A stretch of 64,000 bases of DNA from the NCBI GenBank assembly GCA_963748405.1, contig CAVVIT010000002.1, forward strand, positions 124,001-188,000, read 5' to 3'. This stretch comes from Fen-1273 sp963748405. Its GTDB lineage: Bacteria > Bacteroidota > Ignavibacteria > UBA10030 > UBA6906. A program made the translations under genes and the position numbers. Below are positions 51,372-60,008 of the stretch, piece by piece; within the stretch, counting starts at the first letter, position 1; each line of letters opens with the position of its first letter. The notes under the pieces are model-generated. The model had not been told where the DNA came from. It searched no databases and worked only from the letters and a program-made list of their open reading frames with translations.

Positions 51372-52103
51372 CTACCCCGCTTTGCGGCAATGGGCGACAA
51401 CCTCCGTTGACATCCACGGTACTGCGGACACGTCCCCCCGGAACATCGTCGTCCGGAGGAATGTCCGGAGCGCCTCCGGTCCGACAACATCCATGGGCGC
51501 GGTGATATACGCCGAACGGAGTATCGTGAACCCTTTCTCCGCGAGTATGCGGAGGAGGTCCTTTCTCCGGTAGATGCGTGCCCTGGCGTACCGGCGATGA
51601 ATGAATTTCGGAAGCCACGAAAAAAAGGGGACACGGTTCCACGGCAGCAGCGGCAACCGCGCCCCGTGGGTTTCGAACACCCACCATTTGTTGGGGACGG
51701 AAATGACGAAATCTCCCCCCGGCCTGAGCACGCGGCGGATTTCCTCGAGCGCCTGCGATTCGTCCTCCACGTGTTCCAGCACGGCGTAGCTGACCACAAC
51801 GTCGAAGTGATCGTCGGGAAACGGGAGGCGACTGCCGTCGTACACGACGGGAGTCACCGATCCGATGTTCCGGTCCCGGCAGTAGTCGCGCAGGACGGTG
51901 AGGTCATGCTCGTCGATGTCGCAGGCCGTGATCGTGCAGCCGTGCTGCACGAGTTCGATCGTCTGCGCACCGTTACCCGACCCGAAATCCAGGACACGCC
52001 GACCGCGCAGTGATACGTATGACGACGTGATGCGGCTTCGTCGTCTGACAATTTCCTGGCCGTACGCCGCCGGTTTTCCGCGCGCCACTGACTGATGTGC
52101 CAT
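51372..52103 (-). CDS. Class I SAM-dependent methyltransferase
   Basis: A 243-residue methyltransferase with VLDFGSGNGA (37-46), CDIDEHDL, the VVVSYAVLEHVEDE motif and VLRPGGDFVISVPNKWW. The C-terminal half has several basic/aromatic stretches that may bind a membrane-linked acceptor. ATG 52103 is preferred; an in-frame GTG at 52151 lies too close to the presumed transcription start (a weak TTGACT-N17-TGCATC on the minus strand at 52195-52167). It is divergent from the shell protein genes. Confidence 0.82.
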   Translation of the reverse strand: MAHQSVARGKPAAYGQEIVRRRSRITSSYVSLRGRRVLDFGSGNGAQTIELVQHGCTITACDIDEHDLTVLRDYCRDRNIGSVTPVVYDGSRLPFPDDHFDVVVSYAVLEHVEDESQALEEIRRVLRPGGDFVISVPNKWWVFETHGARLPLLPWNRVPFFSWLPKFIHRRYARARIYRRKDLLRILAEKGFTILRSAYITAPMDVVGPEALRTFLRTTMFRGDVSAVPWMSTEVVAHCRKAG

Positions 52104-52245
52104 ATCGCGATTTTGCGTTGTGAGTGCACGTGATGGTCCTTCCACGCGCACGGTGCACCCGGAAATGATGCAGCACGACCGTCGCGCGGAGTCAAACTAA
52201 GGAACCCCGACCCCATTCGCAAGGAAACGCGTCCGGGCGGCCAGG

Positions 52246-52274
52246 TTGACAATGTGCCGGGGCTTGGGTATATT
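52246..52274 (+). promoter_or_regulatory. Strong promoter of the microcompartment shell genes
   Basis: TTGACA (52246-52251) and TATATT (52269-52274), spacer 17, identical in both boxes to the met leader promoter. The transcript would start about 45 bases before the first shell gene, so this pair is its own expression unit. Confidence 0.75.
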
Positions 52275-52326
52275 TCCGTGCCCTGAAGGCCGGCCTCACG
52301 CCACACTACGAAGGAGAATGACACCA

Positions 52327-52623
52327 ATGGCGGACATCGCGTTAGACGCACTCGGAATGGTGGAAACCAAAGGTCTCGTGGGGTCGATTGAAGCCGCCGA
52401 TGCGATGGTGAAGGCGGCGCGGGTGCAGTTGATCGGCAAAGAGGTCATCGGCGGAGGATATGTGACGGTGATGGTGCGCGGCGATGTCGGTGCCGTGAAG
52501 GCCGCCACGGACGCCGGTGCGGCCGCCGCCCAGCGGGTGGGAGAGCTTGTTTCCGTCCACGTTATTCCCCGGCCTCATGCCGACGTGGAACTGATTCTTC
52601 CCCGGCGTGCCCCCGTCAAATAA
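52327..52623 (+). CDS. Bacterial microcompartment shell protein (BMC-H, single domain)
   Basis: A 98-residue hexamer-forming shell protein. The fold signature is intact: ALGMVETKGLVGSIEAADAMVKAA (8-31), the pore loop VIGGGYVTVMVRGD, GAVKAATDAGAAAA and HVIPRPHADVE. ATG 52327 has GAAGGAG at about 10 bases; ATG 52318 is too close to that site. The sequence resembles PduA/CsoS1-type tiles. It lies 3 bases before a second shell gene. No enzyme genes of known microcompartment pathways (aldehyde dehydrogenase, glycyl radical enzyme, RuBisCO, PduL) are in the window. Confidence 0.95.
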   Translation: MADIALDALGMVETKGLVGSIEAADAMVKAARVQLIGKEVIGGGYVTVMVRGDVGAVKAATDAGAAAAQRVGELVSVHVIPRPHADVELILPRRAPVK

Positions 52624-52626
52624 CCC

Positions 52627-53154
52627 ATGATTGATTACGCGCTCGGGATGGTGGAAACTCGCGGCCTCGTCGCATCGATCGAGGCCGCTGACGTCATGGT
52701 GAAGACCGCGAACGTCTCCCTCCTCGGGACGGAGTACGTCCGCGACGGTCTTGTGACGGTGCAGATCATCGGCGATGTCGCGGCGGTCAAAGCCGCCGTC
52801 GAAGCCGGCGCCGCCGCCGCCGGGCGCATCGGACAGCTCGTCTCCACTCATGTCATTCCCCGCCCTTCGGATGAGGTCGAAGCAATCCTGAAGCAGCGGA
52901 CTGCGGTCTCCGCCGAGACCGGCAGTGTGCCGGAGGCGGCCGTGTCACAGGGCCCGGAGGAGGAGGAGGAGTTTGATTTCGTCGCAAGCGACGATGACGA
53001 CGAATACCGGATTCAGCTGGACGCCATGACCGTCCACCAGCTCAGGAGCCTCGCGCGGACCACGGACGGACTCGGGATCCAGGGACGGGAGATCACCATG
53101 GCGAACAAGGACGTGCTCGTACACGAACTCATGAAGAAGCGGGCCGGCCACTGA
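52627..53154 (+). CDS. BMC-H shell protein with C-terminal acidic linker and Rho-N/SAP-like domain
   Basis: A 175-residue shell protein. Residues 1-90 are a standard BMC domain (ALGMVETRGLVASIEAADVM, HVIPRPSDEVE) but its pore loop reads YVRDGLVTV, with R-D where PduA-type tiles have small residues. Residues 91-130 form a linker with EEEEEFDF and SDDDDE. Residues 131-175 (MTVHQLRSLARTTDG... ANKDVLVHELMKK) are a small helical domain resembling the Rho N-terminal/SAP-like fold, which in other proteins binds nucleic acid. Such an end on a tile is unusual (compare EutK, whose extension is helix-turn-helix). It could bind cargo, DNA/RNA or a localisation factor; this is inference. Confidence 0.88.
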   Translation: MIDYALGMVETRGLVASIEAADVMVKTANVSLLGTEYVRDGLVTVQIIGDVAAVKAAVEAGAAAAGRIGQLVSTHVIPRPSDEVEAILKQRTAVSAETGSVPEAAVSQGPEEEEEFDFVASDDDDEYRIQLDAMTVHQLRSLARTTDGLGIQGREITMANKDVLVHELMKKRAGH

Positions 53155-53218
53155 GCCCCGCCTCCGTCTCCCGACTCCATCGTCTTCCGCAGGTGGGGTC
53201 TTTTTGTTCTCCGGGCCG

Positions 53219-54142
53219 ATGCAGCGACGCTCTATTTATATCGTGATCGTGTCCACCCTCTTCGGCTTCCTGGCATGGGTATCCGTCACCATGCGGGAAG
53301 ACTATGAAACCACGGTCGCTTCGCCGCTCGTCCTTCAGGAAATACCTCCCGGCATGGCCGTCCAGACCCCTCTCCCGCGAACCGTGCAGCTCAGGTTCAG
53401 GGGCGAAGGGTGGCGACTGGCGGGCGTTCTTCTCGCCCGTACCCCCGGCATCGTCATCTCCGCAGCATCCCTCCCCGCCGGACACAGGCCCCTGACGTTC
53501 AATGACTTCGCCGACCGCATCTCCCTGGCGCCGGGTGTTCGCCTGCTCGACGTCAAACCCGACTCTCTCCGGATCGAGCTGGGCCCTGCGGTACGCAAGC
53601 GCGTTCCCGTCGTTCTGGATTGCCTCGCAGGCTTTCGGGAGGGGTACGGGCAGGTCGGGCCCACGTCCGTGGAGCCGGACAGCGTGACGCTGACCGGCGC
53701 CGAGAGCGTGCTGCGCGGGATTGAGTCGTGGAAAACCGAGCGGAGGGTGTTCGAAAACGTGCGGGCGTCACTCGATGCGGAAGTTCCGCTGACATCTGCA
53801 GCCCCGTTTGAAATCGACCTTTCGGTTCCCTCCGTGCGCATCGCCATCTCGGTGGAGCCATTTGCGGAAAAGATCATCACCGGCCTTCCGGTACAGGTCG
53901 GCGCCGCGCCGGCAAACCGGGAGGTGATCCTCATACCCCCCCGGATCGAGATCGTCGTCCGGGCGGGGATACGGCAGCTGTCGGGTCTGTCTCCCGGGGA
54001 CTTCCGGGTCGAAACGCCGTATGCGAGCATCGCCGCCGATTCGACCGGCGCGGTGGAGTACGACGTTTCATGTCCCGCAGGGGTTCAGCTGGTGACGAAA
54101 CGGCCCGAGCATCTCCAGTATATCGTCAGGAAGCGTCTATGA
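53219..54142 (+). CDS. YbbR-domain protein
   Basis: A 307-residue protein with an N-terminal membrane helix (about 6-24, IYIVIVSTLFGFLAWVSV) followed by repeated YbbR-type beta domains (EYPLVLQEIPPGMAV-like strands, LDVKPDSLRIEL). In Gram-positives the YbbR protein CdaR regulates the cyclic di-AMP synthase CdaA; no such gene is here. ATG 53219 is chosen; an upstream TTG at 53204 is possible. No clear Shine-Dalgarno site. The stop overlaps the pdxJ start (ATGA). Confidence 0.78.
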   Translation: MQRRSIYIVIVSTLFGFLAWVSVTMREDYETTVASPLVLQEIPPGMAVQTPLPRTVQLRFRGEGWRLAGVLLARTPGIVISAASLPAGHRPLTFNDFADRISLAPGVRLLDVKPDSLRIELGPAVRKRVPVVLDCLAGFREGYGQVGPTSVEPDSVTLTGAESVLRGIESWKTERRVFENVRASLDAEVPLTSAAPFEIDLSVPSVRIAISVEPFAEKIITGLPVQVGAAPANREVILIPPRIEIVVRAGIRQLSGLSPGDFRVETPYASIAADSTGAVEYDVSCPAGVQLVTKRPEHLQYIVRKRL

Positions 54143-54846
54143 GACTCTCGATCAACATCGATCATGTGGCAACGCTGCGGGAAGCACGGGGGGGGCTGGA
54201 GCCCGATCCGGTGACGGCGGCACACCTGTGTGAACTCGCCGGTGCCCACGGCATCGTCTGCCACCTGCGCGAGGACCGGCGGCACATCAACGACCGCGAC
54301 GTCCGGCTCCTGCGGGAGACCGTGAAGACCAGGCTCGACCTCGAAATGGCGGCAGCCGACGAGATCGTGTCGATTGCCATCGACACCCTTCCCGAGCTGG
54401 CAACGCTGGTTCCGGAACGCCGGCAGGAACTCACGACCGAGGGGGGCCTCGATGTCAGGGGAAACCTGCAGCAGGTTCACCGCGCGGTTGCGAAACTGCA
54501 GGACAGGGGGATTCAGGTCAGCCTGTTTCTGGATCCCGTCGCAGAGCAAATCGAAGCGGCAAAGGAGGTGGGCGCAGACACGGTTGAAATCCATACGGGG
54601 GCCTATGCCAACGCGCGGGATGAACGACAACAGCGGGAGCTCCTGGAGGCCATCCGGGTCGCGGCACGGCACGCCCGCGCGCTCGGCCTCCGCGTGAACG
54701 CCGGGCACGGGCTCAATTACCTCAACATGCCCGCCTTCAGGACGATTACGGATATCGAGGAAGTGAGCATCGGACACGCCGTCATCGCCCGGGCGATGTT
54801 CGTCGGCCTGGACAGGGCGGTCAGGGAAATGCTGGCGCTTGTGTGA
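54139..54846 (+). CDS. pdxJ: Pyridoxine 5'-phosphate synthase
   Basis: A 235-residue PdxJ, which joins 1-deoxyxylulose 5-phosphate and 3-amino-2-oxopropyl phosphate to make PNP (DXP-dependent vitamin B6 route). MRLSINIDHVATLREARGG, HLREDRRHINDRDV, the EMAAADEI region with catalytic glutamate and the NAGHGLNYLN end are all diagnostic. It overlaps the YbbR gene by 4 bases and converges with the bifunctional nuclease gene. pdxA is not in the window. Confidence 0.96.
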   Translation: MRLSINIDHVATLREARGGLEPDPVTAAHLCELAGAHGIVCHLREDRRHINDRDVRLLRETVKTRLDLEMAAADEIVSIAIDTLPELATLVPERRQELTTEGGLDVRGNLQQVHRAVAKLQDRGIQVSLFLDPVAEQIEAAKEVGADTVEIHTGAYANARDERQQRELLEAIRVAARHARALGLRVNAGHGLNYLNMPAFRTITDIEEVSIGHAVIARAMFVGLDRAVREMLALV

Positions 54847-54867
54847 AGTGCGTACGGCGGGGGAACG

Positions 54868-55485
54868 TCAGTCGCGGAGTTCGAGCTTGCGGATTTCGTC
54901 CCGCAGGGATGCCGCTTTTTCGTAGTTTTCCTTCTCGATCGCTTCTTTCAGCTGCTGGTTCAGCTGTTCGAGACGGGTGATCTTGCCGGGCTGCTGGTGA
55001 TGCGGGGGTTTGGGATTCCCCTGAGCGGCCGGCGGGGTCTGATGCTGATCTTCTTCTTCCTCTTCCGGAATGAAAGCGGCCTCGTCCATCACCGACGCCG
55101 CGACGTAGATCTGGACTCCGTAACGCACCGCAAGGGCGATCGCATCACTCGGCCGCGAATCGATCATCTGGTTATCGATGTTGAGCTTCGCGTAAAACGT
55201 CCCGTCCCGCAGGTCATCGATGATGATATCCGTCAGCTCTGCGCCGAACGACGTGATGATATTCTTCATCAGGTCGTGCGTGAGCGGACGGGGCGGTTTG
55301 ATCCCCTCCATTTCCAGCGCGATCGACTGGGCCTCTGATGCGCCGATAATGATCGGCAGGCGCCTGCTGCCGTTGACCTCCCGCAGTATCAACGCGTATG
55401 CCCCCCCGCTTGCCGGGTTCGTCGATAACCCGAGTATGTCCACCAGCACTTTGTCCACGCTCAGCTCCGCTGCGCTCTCTGACAA
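54868..55485 (-). CDS. Bifunctional nuclease family protein (DUF151) with UVR motif
   Basis: A 205-residue protein. The N-terminal 130 residues match the DUF151/bifunctional nuclease domain (LPIIIGASEAQSIALEMEG, RPLTHDLMKNI, FYAKL, SRPSDAIALAVRYG). A Pro/Gln/His-rich linker (about 140-165) leads to a C-terminal UvrB/UvrC-type motif (LNQQLKEAIEKENYEKAASLRDEIRKLE pattern, two helices). The same domain pair is common in Bacteroidetes-like genomes. Its biochemical role in bacteria is not settled. Confidence 0.9.
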   Translation of the reverse strand: MSESAAELSVDKVLVDILGLSTNPASGGAYALILREVNGSRRLPIIIGASEAQSIALEMEGIKPPRPLTHDLMKNIITSFGAELTDIIIDDLRDGTFYAKLNIDNQMIDSRPSDAIALAVRYGVQIYVAASVMDEAAFIPEEEEEDQHQTPPAAQGNPKPPHHQQPGKITRLEQLNQQLKEAIEKENYEKAASLRDEIRKLELRD

Positions 55486-55529
55486 TGACCATGAACAACA
55501 TACGGGAAAACGGGCCTAAGATGCAACTC

Positions 55530-56498
55530 TCATTTCCCCGTCTTCTTCAACTCCTCGGCAAGCGCGGGAAGTATGTCGAACACGTCTCCCACGATGCCGT
55601 AATCGGCGACCTGGAAGATGGGCGCGTCCTTGTCCCTGTTCACGGCAACGATAAATTTCGATGACGACATGCCTGCGAGATGCTGGACCGCCCCGGAAAT
55701 ACCGCACGCAATGTACAGCGAAGGCGACACGGTCTTTCCCGTCTGACCGACCTGTTCATCGTGCGGCCTCCATCCTGCGTCGACGACCGCGCGCGATGCT
55801 CCGATGCCCGCCCCCAGGACGTCGGCAAGGCGCTCGATGAGCGCAAAATGCTCGGGGGCCTTCATTCCCCGGCCTCCCGAGACGATAATGTCCGCCTCCG
55901 TGACGTCGGGGCGACCCTCCGTCACCCGCAATTCTTTGACCGTGGTGAGCGTGTCCGCGGGGTCGAGCGCAACAGCCCGCCCCTCCACGCGCACCTCCGC
56001 GTCCCGTTCTTCGGCGTCGAAGATGTTCGGACGGAGCGTGAAGACCTTGACGGGGGTCGTCACGCGCACGTCGAGAAGAGCTTTTCCCGCGAACACCGGC
56101 CGGGTCGCAATAATGTCGTTTCCCTCAACGCGCAGCGCGATGCAGTCGGCCGCAAGGCCTGCGCCCAGTTTGACGGCGACGCGGGGTGCCAGGTCCTTCC
56201 CCATCTGGCTCGCCGGGAGGAACACGAGCGCGGCGCCCTCGGCGCGCGCCACATCGGCGATGATCCTGGCCACCGCGGAATTCGCGTGCCGGAGGAGTCC
56301 GGGATCGTCCACGGCGATCACACGGCCGGCACCGTACCGCCCGAGAAGCGCCGCGGCGGCCGTGATGCCGGACCCGGCAACAACGGCAGCGCATTCTCCC
56401 CCGAGCGTATCCGCGAGCCGGCGTGCGGCCCTGACGGTCTCGAGCGACGATTTCTTGAACTTGCCGCCGCGTTCTTCTGCAAAAACGAGTACGTTCAT
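55530..56498 (-). CDS. etfA: Electron transfer flavoprotein, alpha subunit
   Basis: A 322-residue EtfA, the FAD-binding partner of EtfB; the pair passes electrons from acyl-CoA dehydrogenases towards the quinone pool. The C-terminal FAD domain is clear: VVSGGRGMK (about 205-213), GASRAVVDAGWRPHDEQVGQTGKTVSP, YIACGISGAVQHLAGM, and IVAVNRDKDAPIFQVADYGIVGD. It lies 27 bases downstream of etfB. Confidence 0.96.
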   Translation of the reverse strand: MNVLVFAEERGGKFKKSSLETVRAARRLADTLGGECAAVVAGSGITAAAALLGRYGAGRVIAVDDPGLLRHANSAVARIIADVARAEGAALVFLPASQMGKDLAPRVAVKLGAGLAADCIALRVEGNDIIATRPVFAGKALLDVRVTTPVKVFTLRPNIFDAEERDAEVRVEGRAVALDPADTLTTVKELRVTEGRPDVTEADIIVSGGRGMKAPEHFALIERLADVLGAGIGASRAVVDAGWRPHDEQVGQTGKTVSPSLYIACGISGAVQHLAGMSSSKFIVAVNRDKDAPIFQVADYGIVGDVFDILPALAEELKKTGK

Positions 56499-56525
56499 GA
56501 TATCCGGTTTCCGTTGTTCACAGTG

Positions 56526-57275
56526 TCAGATGACTTTGGCCTCTTCGTGCAGGAGACGGACGAGTTCCGGGACCGCCGACGCGTCGGTTCCGATGATCCG
56601 TCCGGGGTTCTTCGCGGGCGGTTTGCGAAGGGCCACGGTCTGAACGCGAATCTCCGCCGGGGCAGCCGGCTTCTCTTCTATGGGTTTGCTTTTTGCGGCC
56701 ATGATCCCTTTGAGGGACGGATACCGGGGATCATTCAGACCTTTCTGGGCAAGAAACACCGCCGGGAGATGCGTCTGCACAATTTCGCGCCCGCCTTCGA
56801 TTTCCCGTTCGCACACGACGCTCCCGTCCTCCTGGATCTCCAGCTTGACGACGACCCCCACGGAGGGAAGGGAGAGAAGTTCCGCGACAAGCGTCCCCAC
56901 CTGTGCATCATCGTAATCGATCGACTGCCTCCCGAAGAGAACGACGTCGGGTTTGAGCCCCCGGAGTTCCTCCGCCAGGCCGCACGCTGTGGCATACGAG
57001 TCCCGCATGAGGTCCTCTCTGAGCAGCACCGCACGGTCGGCCCCCATGGCAAGCGCTTTCCGGAGGGTTTCCCTGTGGGTATCGGGCCCCAGGCTGAGGA
57101 CCGTGACAGTACCCTTGAACCTGTCCCGGATGCGCAGCCCCTCTTCGACGGCAATTTCATCATACGGGCTCATCATGTAATTCACCCCCGCGCGGTCTAT
57201 GCCCGTTCCGTCGGGTGTCACACGTATTTTGGTTTCCGTGTCCGGTACATGGTTGATGCAGACAACGACGTTCAT
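56526..57275 (-). CDS. etfB: Electron transfer flavoprotein, beta subunit
   Basis: A 249-residue EtfB. VVCINHVPDTETKIR opens the AMP-binding domain; MSPYDEIAVEEGLRIRD, GPDTHRETLRKALAMGADRAVLL and FGRQSIDYDDAQVG are conserved. A GGAGGA site precedes ATG 57275. The pair resembles the type that serves fatty-acid or amino-acid oxidation (group I). Bifurcating ETFs would be expected beside a dehydrogenase gene, and none is present. Confidence 0.95.
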   Translation of the reverse strand: MNVVVCINHVPDTETKIRVTPDGTGIDRAGVNYMMSPYDEIAVEEGLRIRDRFKGTVTVLSLGPDTHRETLRKALAMGADRAVLLREDLMRDSYATACGLAEELRGLKPDVVLFGRQSIDYDDAQVGTLVAELLSLPSVGVVVKLEIQEDGSVVCEREIEGGREIVQTHLPAVFLAQKGLNDPRYPSLKGIMAAKSKPIEEKPAAPAEIRVQTVALRKPPAKNPGRIIGTDASAVPELVRLLHEEAKVI

Positions 57276-57349
57276 TCTTCCTCCTGATGCCGGAGCATGA
57301 TTTTCCCCGAGCGAGCGGGCCGGGGTCGGCCGATTGCGGCCAGAAATGA

Positions 57350-57378
57350 AATATACGGGGGGATCGAAAAAAACGCAA
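57350..57378 (-). promoter_or_regulatory. Predicted promoter of etfBA
   Basis: On the minus strand TTGCGT (57378-57373) and TATATT (57355-57350), spacer 17. It is back-to-back with the rpsT promoter. Confidence 0.5.
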
Positions 57379-57384
57379 GGTTCA

Positions 57385-57413
57385 TTGACTTTCTACACCC
57401 TTTTCGATATCTT
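57385..57413 (+). promoter_or_regulatory. Promoter of rpsT
   Basis: TTGACT (57385-57390) and TATCTT (57408-57413), spacer 17, about 50 bases before the start codon. Confidence 0.6.
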
Positions 57414-57462
57414 GAGTTCTCAGAAGTATGACACATCCCTCGCAGCTTAGCAGGAAGGCTTC

Positions 57463-57717
57463 ATGGCACAACACAAGTCGGCAGAGAAACGCGCCCGGAT
57501 TTCGAAGAGGAGAGCGGGACGCAACGCAGAGTGGAAATCACGCATGCGGACGGAAATTAAGCGGATCCGGACCTCGCGCGACAAGACGAAAGCCGCGGCC
57601 GACCTGAAGAAGACGGTGAAACTGCTCGATCAGCTCGCATCCAAGGGCATCATTCACCGGAACAAGGCCGCGAATCTCAAATCGAAGCTGACGGCGTTCG
57701 TCAGCCACCTCGGATAG
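57463..57717 (+). CDS. rpsT: 30S ribosomal protein S20
   Basis: An 84-residue S20 that binds 16S rRNA at the bottom of the 30S body. It is a basic helical bundle: MAQHKSAEKRARISKRRAGRN, KSRMRTEIKRIRTSRDK, LLDQLASKGIIHRNKAANLKSKL. The gene stands alone between divergent etfBA and a convergent TPR gene. Confidence 0.96.
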   Translation: MAQHKSAEKRARISKRRAGRNAEWKSRMRTEIKRIRTSRDKTKAAADLKKTVKLLDQLASKGIIHRNKAANLKSKLTAFVSHLG

Positions 57718-57733
57718 CATCCTCCCCGGTTTC

Positions 57734-57762
57734 TTCGTGCCCGGTTCTCCCGCGCACGAAGT
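57734..57762. terminator. Hairpin between convergent rpsT and TPR gene
   Basis: CTTCGTGC (57734-57741) and GCACGAAG (57755-57762) form a perfect 8-bp inverted repeat with a 13-base loop. No long T-run, so it is a probable bidirectional terminator by position. Confidence 0.5.
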
Positions 57763-57771
57763 GCCACTCCT

Positions 57772-58461
57772 TCAGGTTTTCGCAGGCCCCTGCTGCATCC
57801 GTTTGAGATCCTCGAGCTCGGCAAGCCGTTTCTGATAACGTTCCGCGCTCCCGGGACGCTGTGCGGCAAGCGTCCTGTAGGCTTCGATCGCCTCGTCGTA
57901 TTCTCCCTGGCTTGCGTAGATTTCGGCCAGGGTCGCCGTGACAAACCGGGCGGGGGACGCGGGAGCATCCCGCTGTCCTTCGGGGGGCGGGGGGGTGTCC
58001 GGCACCGGTATCAGCCGGGGAGCGCCTTCCAGCTTTTCGATGATCTGCTCCACCGACTGGTCATTCCCGGAAACGGGAGACCCGACATAATCCTCGAACG
58101 TCAGCCGGTCTTTCCTCCCCTGAAGCCGCGCCTGCCATTCCGCGGCAAACGCGTCAAATCCCTGCTCTTCCCTCTGCTCCGCCCGCTGCAGAAGCTCCAG
58201 CACGAGGTTGTTGTCCGGAAATACCTCCAGCACCCGTTTGTACTCGAGCATCGCCTCGATGTTGCTTCCGAGGGCTTCATAACACTTTCCGAGCACCAGC
58301 CGCCCGGTCGTGTACCGCGGGAACACGCGGGTCCCCTCGATGCAGATCCGCAGGGCTTCCTTGATGTCCCCTGCATCGAGAAGATCCGACGCGACCCGCG
58401 CGAACCAGGGACTGGCCGCACCCGCCGTCGATCCGTGCGTGTGTGTATCCGCTGCTGCCAT
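57772..58461 (-). CDS. TPR-repeat protein
   Basis: A 229-residue soluble protein with tetratricopeptide repeats at about 15-85 (LLDAGDIKEALRICIEG, YTTGRLVLGKCYEALGSNIEAMLEYKRVLEV) and again at 175-215 (LAEIYASQGEYDEAIEAYRTLA). The middle (about 90-165) is Pro-rich and probably disordered. There is no signal peptide. It starts 17 bases after the glycosyltransferase gene and may act with it as an adaptor. Confidence 0.8.
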   Translation of the reverse strand: MAAADTHTHGSTAGAASPWFARVASDLLDAGDIKEALRICIEGTRVFPRYTTGRLVLGKCYEALGSNIEAMLEYKRVLEVFPDNNLVLELLQRAEQREEQGFDAFAAEWQARLQGRKDRLTFEDYVGSPVSGNDQSVEQIIEKLEGAPRLIPVPDTPPPPEGQRDAPASPARFVTATLAEIYASQGEYDEAIEAYRTLAAQRPGSAERYQKRLAELEDLKRMQQGPAKT

Positions 58462-58477
58462 GCGACCCCGGAAAATT

Positions 58478-59947
58478 CTACTTGGTGTTGATCTGGCGGC
58501 CGAGCCAGGCGTGCTTCAGCGACATCGCAGACACAAAAGCGAACCCGAGAAAGAACAGAAGCTGGAACGGCACCGCGGCGATTTCGAGAAAATAGATCGA
58601 GGAGACCACGCCGAAGAGACAGTACACCGCCAGGACCACCTCGACGATCACCGTCGGACTGATCTTGACCGGCGCATACTTCTTGTCCGACCATGAATCC
58701 GATTTTTCCCGGATGCTGTATTTCGGCGTCCGGACAAATTCGCTCTTTTTCCTGAAGAGGCCTTCGATCACCGCGCGGCTGTTGTTGACGGCGAACCCCA
58801 TGCTTCCCGCCATGAACACGGGGAACAGGAAGAGCCGTCGGCGCCAGTCGCTGTACACGTCCTTCTGCGAGAACAGGTAGAAAAGAAATGAACCGATAAA
58901 CGCGAAGACGCCGACCGACATCATCGTGAAATACGAATCGTACAACCCGGAGTGCTTGAGAAAGACCAGCGGCACGTTGAGAATTCCGGCGAGCACGATG
59001 AAGGGAAAGACGAGATTGTTCGTCAGGTGAAACGTCGCGTGCACTTTGATCTTGAACGGCAGCTTTGACTTCCAGACGTGGGGGAGGATCTTCCGCGCCG
59101 TTTCAATGGCCCCCTTCGTCCACCGGAACTGCTGGGACTTCAGCGCATTGATCTCCGACGGCAGTTCCGCCGGCGACGTGACGTTGTTGAGATACCTGAA
59201 CCTCCAGCCCCGGAGCTGCGCCCGGTAGCTCAGGTCGAGGTCCTCGGTCAGCGTATCCGACTGCCAGTTTCCCGCGTCCTCGATGCACGATTTTCTCCAG
59301 ACGCCCGCCGTGCCGTTGAAGTTGATGAAAAATCCGACCTTGTTGCGCACCGCCTGTTCGATGACGAAGTGACCGTCGAGGGCCATGGCCTGGGTACGCG
59401 TCAGGAGCGAGTACTCGGAATTGAGGTGTTCCCACCGCGTCTGAACCATCCCGATTTTTGCGTCCATGATGAAGTGGGGAATGGTCTTCAGGAGAAAGTC
59501 CGGCCTGGGGACGAAGTCCGCGTCAAAGATCGCCACAAACTCCCCGCGTGCCGTCGTGAGACCCTCCTTGAGGGCTCCCGCCTTGAAGCCCACGCGGTTC
59601 GAGCGGCGCACCTGCTTGATGTCGAACCCCTGCTTGCGGTACCGCTCGACGTAACCGGCGACCACGTCGACGGTCTGGTCGGTGGAATCGTCCAGGACCT
59701 GGATCTCGAGCTTGTCCCTGGGATAGACCATCGCGCACGCCGCGTCGATGAGCCGGCCGACGACATACATTTCGTTGAAGACCGGGAGCTGGACGGAAAC
59801 GACGGGATAACTCACGATGTCGTCCGACGGAGCGAGCTTCTTCGACCGGAATTTGAGATAGTAATAAATCATGATGAACCCGTGCGATCCGAATATGAAC
59901 AGCACGGTCAGTGACAGCATGTAGGTGATAAGAATGATCTCTTCCAT
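58478..59947 (-). CDS. Processive GT2 membrane glycosyltransferase (cellulose-synthase-like)
   Basis: A 489-residue membrane transferase. One N-terminal helix (about 5-30), a GT-A domain with LDDSTD (85-90), FDADFVPRPD (141-150), a TEDLDLSYRAQLRGW block and QQFRWTKG (the QxxRW processivity motif) near 270, then four or more C-terminal helices. The order matches CESA-like/CsbA-type synthases that make beta-linked polymers or sugar-lipids. It lacks a PilZ domain. Gap of 61 bases from lptE, so probably part of the same long unit. Confidence 0.9.
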   Translation of the reverse strand: MEEIILITYMLSLTVLFIFGSHGFIMIYYYLKFRSKKLAPSDDIVSYPVVSVQLPVFNEMYVVGRLIDAACAMVYPRDKLEIQVLDDSTDQTVDVVAGYVERYRKQGFDIKQVRRSNRVGFKAGALKEGLTTARGEFVAIFDADFVPRPDFLLKTIPHFIMDAKIGMVQTRWEHLNSEYSLLTRTQAMALDGHFVIEQAVRNKVGFFINFNGTAGVWRKSCIEDAGNWQSDTLTEDLDLSYRAQLRGWRFRYLNNVTSPAELPSEINALKSQQFRWTKGAIETARKILPHVWKSKLPFKIKVHATFHLTNNLVFPFIVLAGILNVPLVFLKHSGLYDSYFTMMSVGVFAFIGSFLFYLFSQKDVYSDWRRRLFLFPVFMAGSMGFAVNNSRAVIEGLFRKKSEFVRTPKYSIREKSDSWSDKKYAPVKISPTVIVEVVLAVYCLFGVVSSIYFLEIAAVPFQLLFFLGFAFVSAMSLKHAWLGRQINTK

Positions 59948-60008
59948 GATGATGTCGTTCCCTTACCTCACGATGTGATGGGATATGAAACTCCGGTGTT
60001 CCGCGATA

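Noticed and set aside
53219..54142. Cyclic di-AMP regulation (CdaR) by the YbbR protein
   Set aside because: No diadenylate cyclase gene is adjacent or elsewhere in the window; only the YbbR domain can be claimed.
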